64,000 nucleotides of DNA from Phytohabitans suffuscus (GCF_011764565.1 NZ_AP022871.1:5456320-5520319), one strand, 5' to 3'. Positions 25,868-34,930 are shown, counted from the first letter of the stretch. The notes: generated by a model from the sequence alone, not told the origin. A program made the numbers and translations.

Positions 25868-26230
25868 CGCGCCCGCGTGCCGTGCGAGCGAGGGGCAGGG
25901 TCGCGTCGCCGCCGGATTCGCCCGGTTTGCCCTCGTCGCCGGGAAGCGGAGCTGTAGAACGTCGGCCTGTCGCACCAATCCGCCTCTGGAGCGCGATCCA
26001 GCGCCACAAAGGACAGATACCAGCTCCGGGTCGGGGTGTCGCTGTCTGTCCATATTGGTGGCGAGCGGTGCGCAGCTCCAGATCTATGGATCCCTTCGGG
26101 TCGAGGTCTGAGCGGATCGTGCGGCCCGTGGAAGGTGAGGGGACCACCGGCATGGACAGACAGTGTCACGCCCACCCCGGAAGCTCGCCGGTGCGGTTCG
26201 GAATCGGGGCGTGGGTATGAGGCGGAGGGT

Positions 26231-26339
26231 GCGGAGGGTGAGGCCGCGGGAACGCACCCAAGAAACGCTCCGCTGCGCTCCACGTTTCCCCGGGGACCCC
26301 GCGCAACGGTCCGGACCACGGCGGGCATCGTGGCAGCTC
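26231..26339 (-). repeat. A repeat, copy 9 (reverse, interrupted)
   Basis: Two halves of A (26231-26250 and 26302-26339) are separated by about 50 bp containing GCTCCGCTGCGCTCC. The inserted piece is not seen elsewhere in the window. Confidence 0.55.
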
Positions 26340-26406
26340 GGATCTTGATCTTTGGGTGGGGTGGAACGGTGAGGGCTCCCCGACCCGCCGCCGGGGAGCC
26401 CTCACC

Positions 26407-28594
26407 TCATTGGGAGGAGGAACAGCTAGTGGTGCGTGCCGGCCGTGACCGGCTCGCGTTCGGGTGTCGGGTGGCCGTGGCCGCCGGGGCGTCGCCGTGG
26501 CCGGGCCACCAGGCCTTGTGGCCCAGCAGCGCGGTCAGGCTCGGCACCAGGAACATCGACATGACGAACGCGGAGATCGCGATGCCGATCGAGACCGCGA
26601 AGCCCATCTCGCTCAGGAACGCGATGCCGGCCAGCATCATCGAGGCGAAGGTGCCGGCCAGGATGAGGCCCGCGGAGGCGACTGAGGGCCGCCGTGCTCC
26701 ACCGCTAGGTCCGCCGACGTGCGCGGGTCGTTGCCGAGTCTCGCCTCCTCGCGGAGTCGGGCGATCATCAGGATGTTGTAGTCGGTGCCGATCGCCACCA
26801 CGAAGAGGTACAGGATCGTGGGGAGCATGAACGACAGGCCGGGGCGGCCGACGATGCCCTGGAATACCAGCACCGTCGCGCCCAGCGTGCTGAAGAAGCC
26901 GAGCACCACCGCGAGCATCAGGTAGATCGGGGCGACCAGCGCGCGCAGCAGCAGGGCCAGGATGATCGCGATCAGCACGCCCGCGACCGGGAAGATGACC
27001 CGCAGGTCGCGGTCGTTGGCGTGGCGGATGTCCGCGAAGATCGAGCTGGCGCCGCCCACGTACGCGGTGGTGCCGGCCGGGGCGTCGGCGTGTGCCACGT
27101 CGCGGAGCTGGCCGCCGGCCAGGTCGAGGGCCTCGTTCGAGTACGGGCTGGTGGCGAGCAACAGGTTGACCTGCGCCGCCGTGCCGTCCTGGCTCACCGC
27201 GGCCTGGGTGCCGCCGGGCGCGGGCATGATGCCGCCGACGCCGGGCACCCCCTTGAGCGTGTTCGCGTACTGCTCCAGCGCCGCCGGGTCGAGTGCCCCG
27301 CCATCGCTGCGCAGGTACACCGTCGTGGGGTTGAGCGCGCCTGCCGGGAAGCCGGCCTGCAGGTCGCGGAAGCCCTGCGACGACTCGGTGTCCTCGGGCA
27401 GCTGGCCGGTCTGGTCGTAGTCGGTCGCCATGCCGAGCGAGCCGAGCGCGAGCCCGAGCATGATCAGGCCGGAGACGGCGGCGACCACGGCCGGCCGGCG
27501 CCCGACGAACCTGCCGAGGCCCTGGAAGGCGCTGCCCCGGGGCACCCGCTGGTACGACTTGGACGGCCAGAAGACGCGCGGCCCGATCAGCGACACCACC
27601 GCCGGCACGAGCGTGACCGCGGCCAGGGCCATCACCGCTACGGCGATGGAGAGGCCGGGGCCGAGACTGCGGAACGCGCCGAAGACGGCCAGCAGCAGCG
27701 CCATGAACGCGATGACGATCGCGGCCGCCGCCGAGGCGATCACCTCGCCGACCCGGGCCACGGCGCTGACCAGCGCCTCCTTCTTGTCGTCGCCGGCGCG
27801 CAGCCGCTCGCGGTAGCGGAAGAGCAGGAAGAGGATGTAGTCGGTGCCGACGCCGAACAGCACGATCGTCAGGATGATCTGGAGTGACTGGTCGACCTGC
27901 AGGTCGGTGGCCTTGGCGACGAGCGCGATCAAACCGGGGGAGATGGCGCTCACGATGCTGACCGTGACGATGGGCAGCAAGGCCGCGATCGGGCTGCGGT
28001 AGATCAACAGCAGCAGCACGATGATGAGCACGACCGTGGCGATACTGACGATCGTCAGCGCGTTTTCGAAGGCGTCCTGGTTGTCCAGCTGCATCGCGAC
28101 GTCGCCGGTCACCGCGAGCGTGAGCGGGGTGCCGGCGAGCATGGGCTTGACCGTGTCGCGGATCCGCTGCACGGAGTCGAGGACCTTCTGGTCGTCGGCC
28201 AACCCCTGGATCCCGATGCTGATCAGCTGGACCTGCTTGTTGGGGAGAGGGCCTCCGGGCCGGTCACCACGCCGGTGACCTTCTCGATGTCGGCCGACTG
28301 CACGGCCTGGCCCATCTCGCCGACCTTGGCCTGGTCGGCCTCGGTCAGCGGCTGGCCGTCGGTGCGGCGTACGACGACGGTGGCCGTGGAGTCGTTGGCC
28401 TGCGAGAACTTCTCTTCCGCCAGCTCCTGGGCCTGGACCGACTCGTAGCTGTTGGGCAGGAAGTTGGCCTGGTCACCGGTGGTCACGTCGGACAGCGTGG
28501 GCGCGAAGACGACGATGCCCACCGCCGCGACGAGCCAGGCAAGGATGACCTTCCACGGGTTGTAGACGACAAAGCGCCCCAACCGTTCGAACAT
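26407..28594 (-). CDS. MMPL/RND-family transporter, with two frameshifts
   Basis: A large inner-membrane exporter; relatives move lipids or drugs. Joined frames: residues 1-118 start MFERLGRFVVYNPWKVILA with one helix and a periplasmic domain up to TGVVTGPEAL; the middle (from PNKQVQLISIG) carries the GVGTDYILFLLFRYRE segment, repeated in the second half as AIGTDYNILMIARLRE; the end has LAGIAFLSEMGFAVSIGI. The conserved Asp-Tyr pairs in the two GTDY motifs are the proton-relay residues of the family. One missing base near 28242-28245 and one near 26686-26688, both at C/G runs, restore about 729 residues. Divergent TetR regulator with two operator-like sites. Substrate unknown. Confidence 0.88.
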
Positions 28595-28620
28595 GACTCC
28601 CCCTCGGTCGGCCGATCGGC

Positions 28621-28663
28621 ACTTACCGTCCGGCAAGTAGATGTCTACCTGCCGCACGGTAGA
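28621..28663. promoter_or_regulatory. two TetR operator-like sites between MMPL and TetR genes
   Basis: Site 1 (28621-28639) reads ACTTACCGTCCGGCAAGTA and site 2 (28646-28663) reads TACCTGCCGCACGGTAGA. Site 1 read on the other strand is TACTTGCCGGACGGTAAGT, so both fit TACYTGCCGNACGGTARR. They are 25 bp apart in the divergent promoter region, just upstream of the exporter start. Confidence 0.6.
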
Positions 28664-28823
28664 TAGAATCTGAGCGTACGGCAAGGACTTTTCGCGCGTA
28701 TCACCAGGACCGTACAGGTCAAGCTCGCAGCACGATGATGCGACAGGAGCGCTGAGAGCCTGCTGAGAGTGCGTAACGTGCCTGTTGCTGGGTACGATCG
28801 GCGCGCTGAGGAGGTGCGAGACC

Positions 28824-29444
28824 GTGGTCGCTGACGACACCAAGGCCCGGATTCGTGCCGTGGCGATGGAGCTGTTCACGGCTCAGGGATACGAGCAGAC
28901 GAGCCTGCGCGAGATCGCCGACCGGGTGGGCATGACCAAGGCGTCGCTCTACTACCACTACCCGTCGAAGCAGGCGTTGCTGCTCGCGCTGGTCGAGCCG
29001 CTCGTGGACGAGTGGCGGCGCGAGGTCGACTCGGCGGAGCGGGAGCCGTACAACCCGACGAGCGTCCGCATCGCCCTCGGCCGCATCATCGACACGATGA
29101 TCCGCCACCGCGACGCGTGCGCGATCGTCATGCGCGACACACCGGCGCTGACCTCGGTCAAGCCGATCCTGCAGGAGATGATCCACGTCGGCACCCGGCT
29201 GCACACGTGGCTGGCCGGCCCGCGCCCGACCGAGGTCGACCGGATCAAGGCGGTGGCCGCGGCCGAGGTGCTCGGCGGTGCCGTCTCGTCCGTGGTGACG
29301 ATCGCCGAGGTCTCGCCGATCCTGCTCCGCCAGACGCTGCTCGACTGCGCGATGGGCGTGCTGGGCATGACCCAGGCGCTCGCGCCGCCGGACGCGCCGC
29401 CCCCGGTGGGCAGCCAGCGCGTCCCGGTAAACCAGCGCGCCTAG
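28824..29444 (+). CDS. TetR-family transcriptional regulator
   Basis: A 206-residue repressor with the N-terminal helix-turn-helix (RIRAVAMELFTAQGYEQTSLREIADRVGMTKASLYYHY, here cited by its pieces SLREIADRVGMTKASLYYHY) and an all-helical ligand domain. The GTG at 28824 is favoured by GAGGAGGT 8 bases upstream. It is divergent from the MMPL exporter, the classic arrangement of a local efflux repressor, and the two palindromes between them are likely its sites. The ligand is probably related to the exported compound. Confidence 0.92.
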   Translation: MVADDTKARIRAVAMELFTAQGYEQTSLREIADRVGMTKASLYYHYPSKQALLLALVEPLVDEWRREVDSAEREPYNPTSVRIALGRIIDTMIRHRDACAIVMRDTPALTSVKPILQEMIHVGTRLHTWLAGPRPTEVDRIKAVAAAEVLGGAVSSVVTIAEVSPILLRQTLLDCAMGVLGMTQALAPPDAPPPVGSQRVPVNQRA

Positions 29445-29481
29445 ACGATCTGCCCCGGACGATCCAGTTCAAGACAAATCT

Positions 29482-29539
29482 GAGCTACCGCGATGTCCGC
29501 GGTGGTCCGGACCGTTGCTCCCGCGGCCTCACCCTCCGC
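29482..29539 (+). repeat. A repeat, copy 10 (forward, complete)
   Basis: Full-length forward copy 37 bp after the TetR stop. No reverse partner follows. Confidence 0.7.
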
Positions 29540-29841
29540 GTGACACAACCACGGCCGGCCGCGCCGGACGAGGCAGCAAAATCCCTGTCTTTGCTATTTC
29601 CAGGCGGGTTGGAGACCGCAAAGTCCGTGACTTTGCTGGGATCTTGGCCGTCGCCCGGCGGGTGGGTGCCCGGCGATGTATCCGGCGGCGCCCGCCGGCA
29701 TCGGGAGGTTTCCGGGCTTGTCCACGGCGGGCCTGTGGTTCTGGGCGGGCTTGGATTGTGGTGTTGACGGGGGTGTCTCGTTGATCGGCGGGGGTTGGAC
29801 CGTGTCGCGCGGCGTCCGTGGCGAGTAGTTACCCTTCCCAC
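29540..29841. other. unassigned segment with TTTGC hairpins
   Basis: No gene seen. GCAAAGTC CGT GACTTTGC (29618-29636) is a perfect short hairpin, and GCAAAATCCCTGTCTTTGC (29576-29594) is a related imperfect one. They resemble the inner stem of the 260-bp element at 19.9 kb (CAGGGACTTT), so this may be a decayed relative that has lost its right end. Confidence 0.4.
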
Positions 29842-30063
29842 GACTCTGCTGGCGAATTCGAGGATTGCTGTGACCTGTGGAAACGCAGCCAGGAGAATCG
29901 CTGATGGCGCGTCTCCGGCCGCCGGGTCGTCGCCGTGTCTCTCCAGGGAGCGCTCAGGGTCTGTCCACAATGGCCTGTGCGGCTGGCTGCCTTCTGACGA
30001 TCTGTCCGCTGGGCGCGGGGTCCGAGACCAGGGTTCGTGGTGCACGCGCACGGAGTTTCAGTG

Positions 30064-30111
30064 GATCGTGGTACGGATCCGCCCCTCTGGGGGCTGTTTC
30101 ATACCACGATC
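30064..30111 (+). repeat. B palindrome, copy 3 (inside D1)
   Basis: 48-nt palindrome with perfect 10-nt arms and inner GCCCC/GGGGGC stem. Confidence 0.75.
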
Positions 30112-30229
30112 TGCTGGGACCGTGCTATCGGTCGCGGATCTGACGTGACCGACGACGCCGGGCCGAACCCGTCCTGGGATCGAGGTCCACGGGGCCTTGA
30201 TCGACATCGACGACGGCTGACTCCGGGCA

Positions 30230-30277
30230 GATCGTGGTACACCGTCGCACCTGCGACAACAGCCAGCTACCACGATC
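30230..30277 (+). repeat. C palindrome, copy 1 (inside D1)
   Basis: 48-nt unit with arms GATCGTGGTA / TACCACGATC identical to B but a different 28-nt interior (CACCGTCGCACCTGCGACAA and onward). Confidence 0.75.
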
Positions 30278-30380
30278 CCCGCCTCGGGCCGATCCCAGAG
30301 CGTCGACCACGGGAAAAGGGGGCGGTCGGCGCGGTCACCGTTCACCCGGAATCACCGGGTAAACGACCACCAGACGGACA

Positions 30381-30407
30381 TTGAGGCAGGTCATGGGCCT
30401 GCCTCAA
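30381..30407. terminator. hairpin closing D element 1
   Basis: TTGAGGCAGG and CCTGCCTCAA are perfect complements around a 7-nt loop. In D2 the same position is TTGAGGAAGG, one mismatch. It may act as a bidirectional terminator for the convergent genes. Confidence 0.5.
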
Positions 30408-30450
30408 TTAGCCAGCAGAGTCTTCCCACGGGCGGCGATTCGCTACGGAC

Positions 30451-30471
30451 GGGCCGCCCGGCGGGCGGCCC
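30451..30471 (-). terminator. terminator hairpin after the DUF349 gene
   Basis: GGGCCGCCC GGC GGGCGGCCC, a perfect 9-bp stem with a 3-nt loop, 23 bp past the DUF349 stop on the minus strand. Confidence 0.65.
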
Positions 30472-30493
30472 GCGCCGGCTCAGCTCCCGGCCG

Positions 30494-31702
30494 TCAGCTT
30501 GCCTGCTCGGCCAGCTTGAGGAACTGCCGCTTCGACTCCAGCGCCTTCTCCGCCTCGCGGATCCGCTTGGCGTCGCCGGCGGTGCGGGCCCGGTTGAGCC
30601 GGGCCTCGGCCTCGGCGACCTGCTCGCGCATCTGGGCGAGCAGCGGGTTGGCGGACGGCTCGGTGCGCCGCCACGCCGACTCCATCGCGTGGCGGACCTT
30701 GTCGTCGACCGCGCGGAGCCGGCGGTCGAGCCCGGCGGCCGACTCGCGGGGCACCCGGCCGGCGTCGTGCCACTGGCCCTGGATCTCGCGGAGCCTGGCC
30801 TGCGCGGCCCGCGGGTCGGCGTCGACGTCGATCGCCTCCGCCTCGGCCAGCAGCGACTGCTTGCGGTCGAGGTTTCCGCGCTGCTCGGCGTCGCGGGCCG
30901 AGAAGACCTCGCTGCGCCGCGTGAAGAACGCGTCCTGCGCCGCCCGGAACCTCTCCCACAGCCGCTGCTCGGCCTCCTTGGAGGCGCGCGGCGCGGCCTT
31001 CCACTGGGACATCAGGTCCTTGAGCCGCGCGGCGGTCTGCGCCCAGTCGGTCGACTCGGTCAGCGCCTCGGCCTCGACCACGAGCGCCTCCTTGGCGCCC
31101 TGCGCCTGCTTGCGCTGGGCGTCGAGGGTGGCGAAATGGGCGCCGCGCCGCCGGGTGAACGAGTCACGCGCCGCCGCGAACCGCTTCCACAGCTCGCCGT
31201 CGGTCTTCTTGTCGACGCCGCGGATCGTCTTCCACTCGTCGAGGATCTCCTTGAGCCGGTCGCCGGCCGTCTTCCAGCCGGTGGACTCGGCGGCGAGCTT
31301 TTCCGCCTCTTCGACCAGCGAGGTCTTGCGGGCCAACGCCTCGGCGCGGGCCGCGTCACGGGCCGCGCGGGCCTCGCCGGCCTTCTGCTCGGCCAGGCTG
31401 GCCAGCTTGTCGAGCCGCGCGCACAGCCCGTCGATGTCGCCGACGACGTGCGCCTCGGCCAGCTCGGCGCGGATCCGCCGCACGCTCGCCAGTGAGTGGG
31501 CCGCGTCGGCGGCGCCCGAGTTGAGACGGGCCTCGACCAGATTGACCTCGGTGACCTTGTCGGCGAACCTCCGGGCGAAGTGGGCCAGTCCCTCCTCGGG
31601 TGGCCCCGCCTGCCACGACCCGACCACGCGCTCGCCCTCGGTCGTCTTGACGTACACCGTGCCGTCGGCGTCCACTCGACCGAAGGCGGTCCAGTCGCTC
31701 AT
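30494..31702 (-). CDS. DUF349 domain-containing coiled-coil protein
   Basis: A 402-residue, highly charged, helical protein with several DUF349 repeats: segments containing WKTAGDRLKEILDEWKTIRG, WAQTAARLKDLMSQWKAAP and ARLREIQGQWHDAGRVP recur about every 75 residues. The N-terminal part (GRVDADGTVYVKTTEGERVVG) is a small beta-rich domain. Function is not established; DUF349 proteins are widespread in actinobacteria and proteobacteria. ATG at 31702. It is divergent from the extradiol-like gene and convergent with TetR across the D1 element. Confidence 0.88.
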   Translation of the reverse strand: MSDWTAFGRVDADGTVYVKTTEGERVVGSWQAGPPEEGLAHFARRFADKVTEVNLVEARLNSGAADAAHSLASVRRIRAELAEAHVVGDIDGLCARLDKLASLAEQKAGEARAARDAARAEALARKTSLVEEAEKLAAESTGWKTAGDRLKEILDEWKTIRGVDKKTDGELWKRFAAARDSFTRRRGAHFATLDAQRKQAQGAKEALVVEAEALTESTDWAQTAARLKDLMSQWKAAPRASKEAEQRLWERFRAAQDAFFTRRSEVFSARDAEQRGNLDRKQSLLAEAEAIDVDADPRAAQARLREIQGQWHDAGRVPRESAAGLDRRLRAVDDKVRHAMESAWRRTEPSANPLLAQMREQVAEAEARLNRARTAGDAKRIREAEKALESKRQFLKLAEQAS

Positions 31703-31928
31703 GTGCCCATCCTCGTTCTCCCGGCGCCGTCGGGCGGGGGTTACCCGGCGGCTACCGCCACAGCGCAGTATGTTTGCAGCGGAGTATCTCCCGGCATTGT
31801 CACAGGTCCAACCCGGTCCACGTCGAGCGCTAAACGTTGACCGTGACCATACGGTGTCCTTGGTCGGCTTGCGCCTGACACAAACGAGCCGCCGGAAGGT
31901 GCGGTCACCCCACGGTTACGGTGTTCAC

Positions 31929-32624
31929 GTGCCATTGGTCGCTGCCGCGGTCTGTCCGCATCCGCCCATGATCGTCCCAGAGATCGCCGGTGGTGCGGCC
32001 GCGGAGCTGGATCCGCTGCGCGCCGCATGTGCCGTGGCGGTGCGCCGGCTCGCCGCATCCGGCGCCCGGTCACTGCTGGTCCTGGGTAGCGATTCATCGA
32101 CGGTTGACTATAACTCTCCGGTGCGGGTCACGTTTTCCCGATGGGGCCTGCCCGAGCCTCCGGGCGAGCCGCCTTCGTTGCCGCTCAGCCTGTCGGTTGG
32201 GGAGTGGCTGATCAATCGGGCGTTCGTCCCGGTTCCGGTAGTCACCCGGCGTTTCGTCGCGATTGCGGATGGTGCATCCGTCGATGAATGCGTGGCGCTC
32301 GCCGGCCGCCTCGGGTCCGAGGAGCCCTGGGCGCTGCTCGCGATGGGGGACGGCTCGGCCTGCCGGGGGACCACCGCGCCGGGGTACGACGACCCGCGCG
32401 CCCTCCCGTACGACGAAGCGGTCGAACGGGCCCTGGCCGGCGCGGACCTGGACGCGCTCCTCGGCCTGGACCCGGTCCTGTCCGCCGAGCTGATGGTCGC
32501 CGGCCGGGCGCCGTGGCAGGTGCTGGCCGCCGCCGCGGCGGGCGGTACGTGGCGCGCGACGATGGAGTACTCGGGCGCGCCCTACGGCGTCGCCTACTTC
32601 GTGGCGTCGTGGGAGCGGGCATGA
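31929..32624 (+). CDS. class III extradiol dioxygenase subunit B-like protein
   Basis: A 231-residue protein of the LigB-like fold (AAAVCPHPPMIVPEIAGG at the start, with the HP metal-site region, and GARSLLVLGSDSSTVDY). Homologues sit just before miaA in Micromonosporaceae. Several residues needed for ring cleavage in true LigB enzymes are not obvious, so a dioxygenase activity is uncertain. GTG at 31929 lies 6 bases after TACGGT, so the transcript may be leaderless. The stop overlaps the miaA start by 4 bp (ATGA), so the genes are co-translated. Confidence 0.8.
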   Translation: MPLVAAAVCPHPPMIVPEIAGGAAAELDPLRAACAVAVRRLAASGARSLLVLGSDSSTVDYNSPVRVTFSRWGLPEPPGEPPSLPLSLSVGEWLINRAFVPVPVVTRRFVAIADGASVDECVALAGRLGSEEPWALLAMGDGSACRGTTAPGYDDPRALPYDEAVERALAGADLDALLGLDPVLSAELMVAGRAPWQVLAAAAAGGTWRATMEYSGAPYGVAYFVASWERA

Positions 32625-33511
32625 GCGTGATCGCTGTGGTGGGGCCGACCGCCGCGGGCAAGTCGGCGCTCGGCATCGCGCTCGCCCACGCGCTCGACGG
32701 CGAGGTGGTCAACGCCGACTCCATGCAGCTCTACCGCGGGATGGACATCGGCACGGCCAAGCTGGCGCCGGCCGAGCGCGAGGGCGTGCCGCACCACGTG
32801 CTGGACATCTGGGACGTGACCGAGGCGGCGAGCGTCGCGGCGTACCAGGAGCTGGCCCGCGCGGCAGTCGACGGGGTACGGGCGCGCGGCCGGGTGCCGA
32901 TCCTGGTCGGCGGCTCCGGGCTGTACGTGCGGGCGGTGCTGGAGGAGTTCGAGTTTCCGGGCACCGACGCCGCCCTGCGGGCCGAGCTCGAGGCCGCGCT
33001 GGAGGCCGGGGGCCCGGCACCGCTGTACGAGCGGCTGCACGCCGCCGACCCCGCCGCCGCGGCCAGGATCCTGCCCACGAACGGGCGGCGCATCGTGCGG
33101 GCCCTCGAAGTGATCGCGCTGACCGGTGCGCCGTTCACCGCCTCGCTGCCCGCCGACCCCAAGCCCCACTACGACGCCGTGCAGCTCGGCGTGGACCGCC
33201 CGGACCTGGCCACCCGGGTGGCGGAGCGGGTCGACGTGATGTTCGCGGCCGGGCTGGTCGCCGAGACGGCGGCGCTCGCCGAGCGTGGACTCAGGCAGGG
33301 GCGGACGGCGAGCCGCGCGCTCGGGTACCAGCAGGTGCTCGCCCACCTCGCCGGCGCGTGCACCGAGGCGCAGGCCCGGGAGGAGACGGTGCGGGCCACC
33401 CGGCGCTTCGTGCGGCGGCAGCGCACCTGGTTTCGCCGCGACCCCCGGATCGAGTGGCTGGACGCCACCCGGCCGGATCTCGTCGAGGCCGCGCTGGCGG
33501 TTGCGGGATGA
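32621..33511 (+). CDS. miaA: tRNA dimethylallyltransferase MiaA
   Basis: Transfers a dimethylallyl group to A37 of tRNAs reading UNN codons; MiaB (20.5 kb) then adds the methylthio group. The 296-residue protein has the P-loop GPTAAGKSALGIALA at residues 8-22, the DSMQLYRGMDIGTAK tRNA-binding motif, the VGGSGLYVRAVLEEFEFPG motif and TRRFVRRQRTWFRRDP near the end. Operon with the extradiol-like gene before and dapF after, each by 4-bp overlap. Confidence 0.96.
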   Translation: MSVIAVVGPTAAGKSALGIALAHALDGEVVNADSMQLYRGMDIGTAKLAPAEREGVPHHVLDIWDVTEAASVAAYQELARAAVDGVRARGRVPILVGGSGLYVRAVLEEFEFPGTDAALRAELEAALEAGGPAPLYERLHAADPAAAARILPTNGRRIVRALEVIALTGAPFTASLPADPKPHYDAVQLGVDRPDLATRVAERVDVMFAAGLVAETAALAERGLRQGRTASRALGYQQVLAHLAGACTEAQAREETVRATRRFVRRQRTWFRRDPRIEWLDATRPDLVEAALAVAG

Positions 33512-34296
33512 TGGGTGGCGTGCGATTCCTGAAGGGCCACGGCACCGGCAACGACTTCGTCATCCTGCCGGTGGGCACGCCCGAGCTCACGCCCGACCTC
33601 GTGGCGGCGATGTGCGACCGGCGGCGCGGCATCGGCGGTGACGGCGTGCTGCGTGTCGCCCCTTCGGCGCTTTCCGGCGTCGACTGGTTCATGGACTACT
33701 GGAACGCCGACGGCTCGCTCGCCGAGATGTGCGGCAACGGCGTCCGCGTCTTCGCCCGCTATCTCGCCACCGCCGGCCTCGCGGCCGGCACGGTGCCGAT
33801 CGAGACCCGGGCCGGCGTCGTGCGCGCGGTGATCGGCGACGAGACCATCAGCGTCGGCATGGGGCTCCCCAAGGTGTACGGGGACAGCAGCGCCCGGGTC
33901 GGCGGCCTGGAGCTGCCCGGCGTGGCCGTCGACTGCGGCAACCCCCACCTCGTGTGCGCGCTGTCCGACGCGGCGCTGCTGGACTCGCTCGACCTGCACG
34001 TGCCGCCGGGGCACGACGAGGAGTTCTACCCCTCGGGGGTCAACGTCGAGTTCTTCGTCCCGGTGGGCGACCTGCACGTCCGCATGCGGGTGCACGAGCG
34101 CGGCTCCGGCGAGACCCTGTCGTGCGGGACGGGCGCGGTGGCGGTGGCCACCGTGGCGCTCGCCAGCGCGGGGCGCGACACCGGCACCGTGACGGTCGAC
34201 GTGCCGGGCGGGCGGCTCACCGTGACCTTCGACGGCGCCGAGTGCCATTTGGCCGGACCCGCGGTGATCGTGGCTTCGGGAGAGCTTTCGGCGTGA
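33508..34296 (+). CDS. dapF: diaminopimelate epimerase DapF
   Basis: Converts LL- to meso-diaminopimelate for lysine and peptidoglycan. The 262-residue enzyme has both catalytic cysteines: AEMCGNGVRVFARYL at about residues 74-88 and TLSCGTGAVAVATVAL at about 206-221, with the N-terminal KGHGTGNDFVILP. ATG at 33508 overlaps the miaA stop; two further starts (33511, 33520) are possible and barely alter the protein. Meso-DAP peptidoglycan is normal in this family. Confidence 0.96.
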   Translation: MMGGVRFLKGHGTGNDFVILPVGTPELTPDLVAAMCDRRRGIGGDGVLRVAPSALSGVDWFMDYWNADGSLAEMCGNGVRVFARYLATAGLAAGTVPIETRAGVVRAVIGDETISVGMGLPKVYGDSSARVGGLELPGVAVDCGNPHLVCALSDAALLDSLDLHVPPGHDEEFYPSGVNVEFFVPVGDLHVRMRVHERGSGETLSCGTGAVAVATVALASAGRDTGTVTVDVPGGRLTVTFDGAECHLAGPAVIVASGELSA

Positions 34297-34382
34297 CCTC
34301 TTGATCGATGTTGGTCGAGGTGTCAGACTGCACGCTTGGGAACGCTCCCACTGACCCTGATCTATCTCGTGGAGGTCGACCG

Positions 34383-34910
34383 ATGCGCTGGACCAGCGGT
34401 GTACTGCTCGGCGTCGCTGTGCTGGCGTTCGCCACCGGGTGCAACGGCCCGCAGGGCGACAACGCCGGCCCGCCCGGCGGCGTCCCGACCGAGGCCGCAC
34501 CCGCCCCGGTCGAGGGGACGCCGGTGCCCGACGGGCCGAACGTCCAGGAGGCGCTCGACGTGGCCAACCGGCAGTTCACGCTGCTGGCCGCGGGGAGCTG
34601 GGCGGACGCCTGGGGCCAGTGGACCGAGGCGGCCAAGAAGGAGGTCGCGCAGAAGGACTTCGAGAAGGTCAACAAGACCTGCCCGGCCCAGCGGGGTCAG
34701 AAGATCGAGCTGCAGGACGTGCGCCCGGTGAGCATGGAGCTTGTCGAGCTCACCTGGCGCCAGGGCGACAAGGTGGGGCACAGCGCGCTGCGCCTGACCG
34801 GCGGCAAGTGGCAGTACGAGCCCGCCGGCGACACGCTCGTCGAGTACGCCGGCGGCCCCGACGCCGCGATCGAGAAGCGCAGGTCGGCCAACCAGTGCCC
34901 CGCCGCCTGA
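34383..34910 (+). CDS. probable lipoprotein, hypothetical
   Basis: A 175-residue secreted protein. Residues 1-20 are a signal peptide with a lipobox-like LAFATGCNG, giving a lipidated Cys at about 21, then a Pro/Ala/Gly linker and a small alpha/beta domain (VQEALDVANRQFTLLAAGSWADAWGQW, similar in outline to NTF2-like or DUF4878 folds). GGAGGTCGACCG precedes the ATG, an ideal ribosome site. No function is recognised. A hairpin terminator follows. Confidence 0.75.
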   Translation: MRWTSGVLLGVAVLAFATGCNGPQGDNAGPPGGVPTEAAPAPVEGTPVPDGPNVQEALDVANRQFTLLAAGSWADAWGQWTEAAKKEVAQKDFEKVNKTCPAQRGQKIELQDVRPVSMELVELTWRQGDKVGHSALRLTGGKWQYEPAGDTLVEYAGGPDAAIEKRRSANQCPAA

Positions 34911-34930
34911 CCCCGGCCCCCACAGCGGGC

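Larger units (their letters stand above)
25294..26406. other. gene-free repeat island 3
   Basis: About 1.1 kb. Contents in order: a forward A repeat; a half C palindrome at 25632-25642 followed by a segment (TGGGCC to GATAGGGCGGTC, 25650-25690) that recurs reversed at 60690-60740; a complete B palindrome with its extended left flank; an unmatched stretch 25870-26220; and a reverse A repeat split by about 50 bp. No protein similarity was seen in any frame. Confidence 0.6.
29842..30408 (+). repeat. 567-nt D element, copy 1
   Basis: A long noncoding unit between convergent genes (TetR and DUF349), matching 60081-60647 over its whole length with substitutions and almost no net gaps: internal landmarks sit at the same offsets (B palindrome at 222, C palindrome at 388, final hairpin at 539). 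Order inside: GACTCTGCTGGCGA start, GTGGAAACG segment, TCCACAATGGCCTGTGCGG, B palindrome, TCGGTC/GACCGA stem, C palindrome, ACCCGG/CCGGGT stem, and a closing TTGAGGCAGG/CCTGCCTCAA hairpin. Frames open in one copy are not conserved in the other. Confidence 0.75.

Noticed and set aside
25294..26406. Insertion sequence remnant with transposase
   Set aside because: No frame resembles a transposase; only the repeated noncoding modules were found.
29795..30148. Protein-coding gene in D element 1
   Set aside because: The frame is interrupted or shifted in the second copy, and the sequence is dominated by palindromes.
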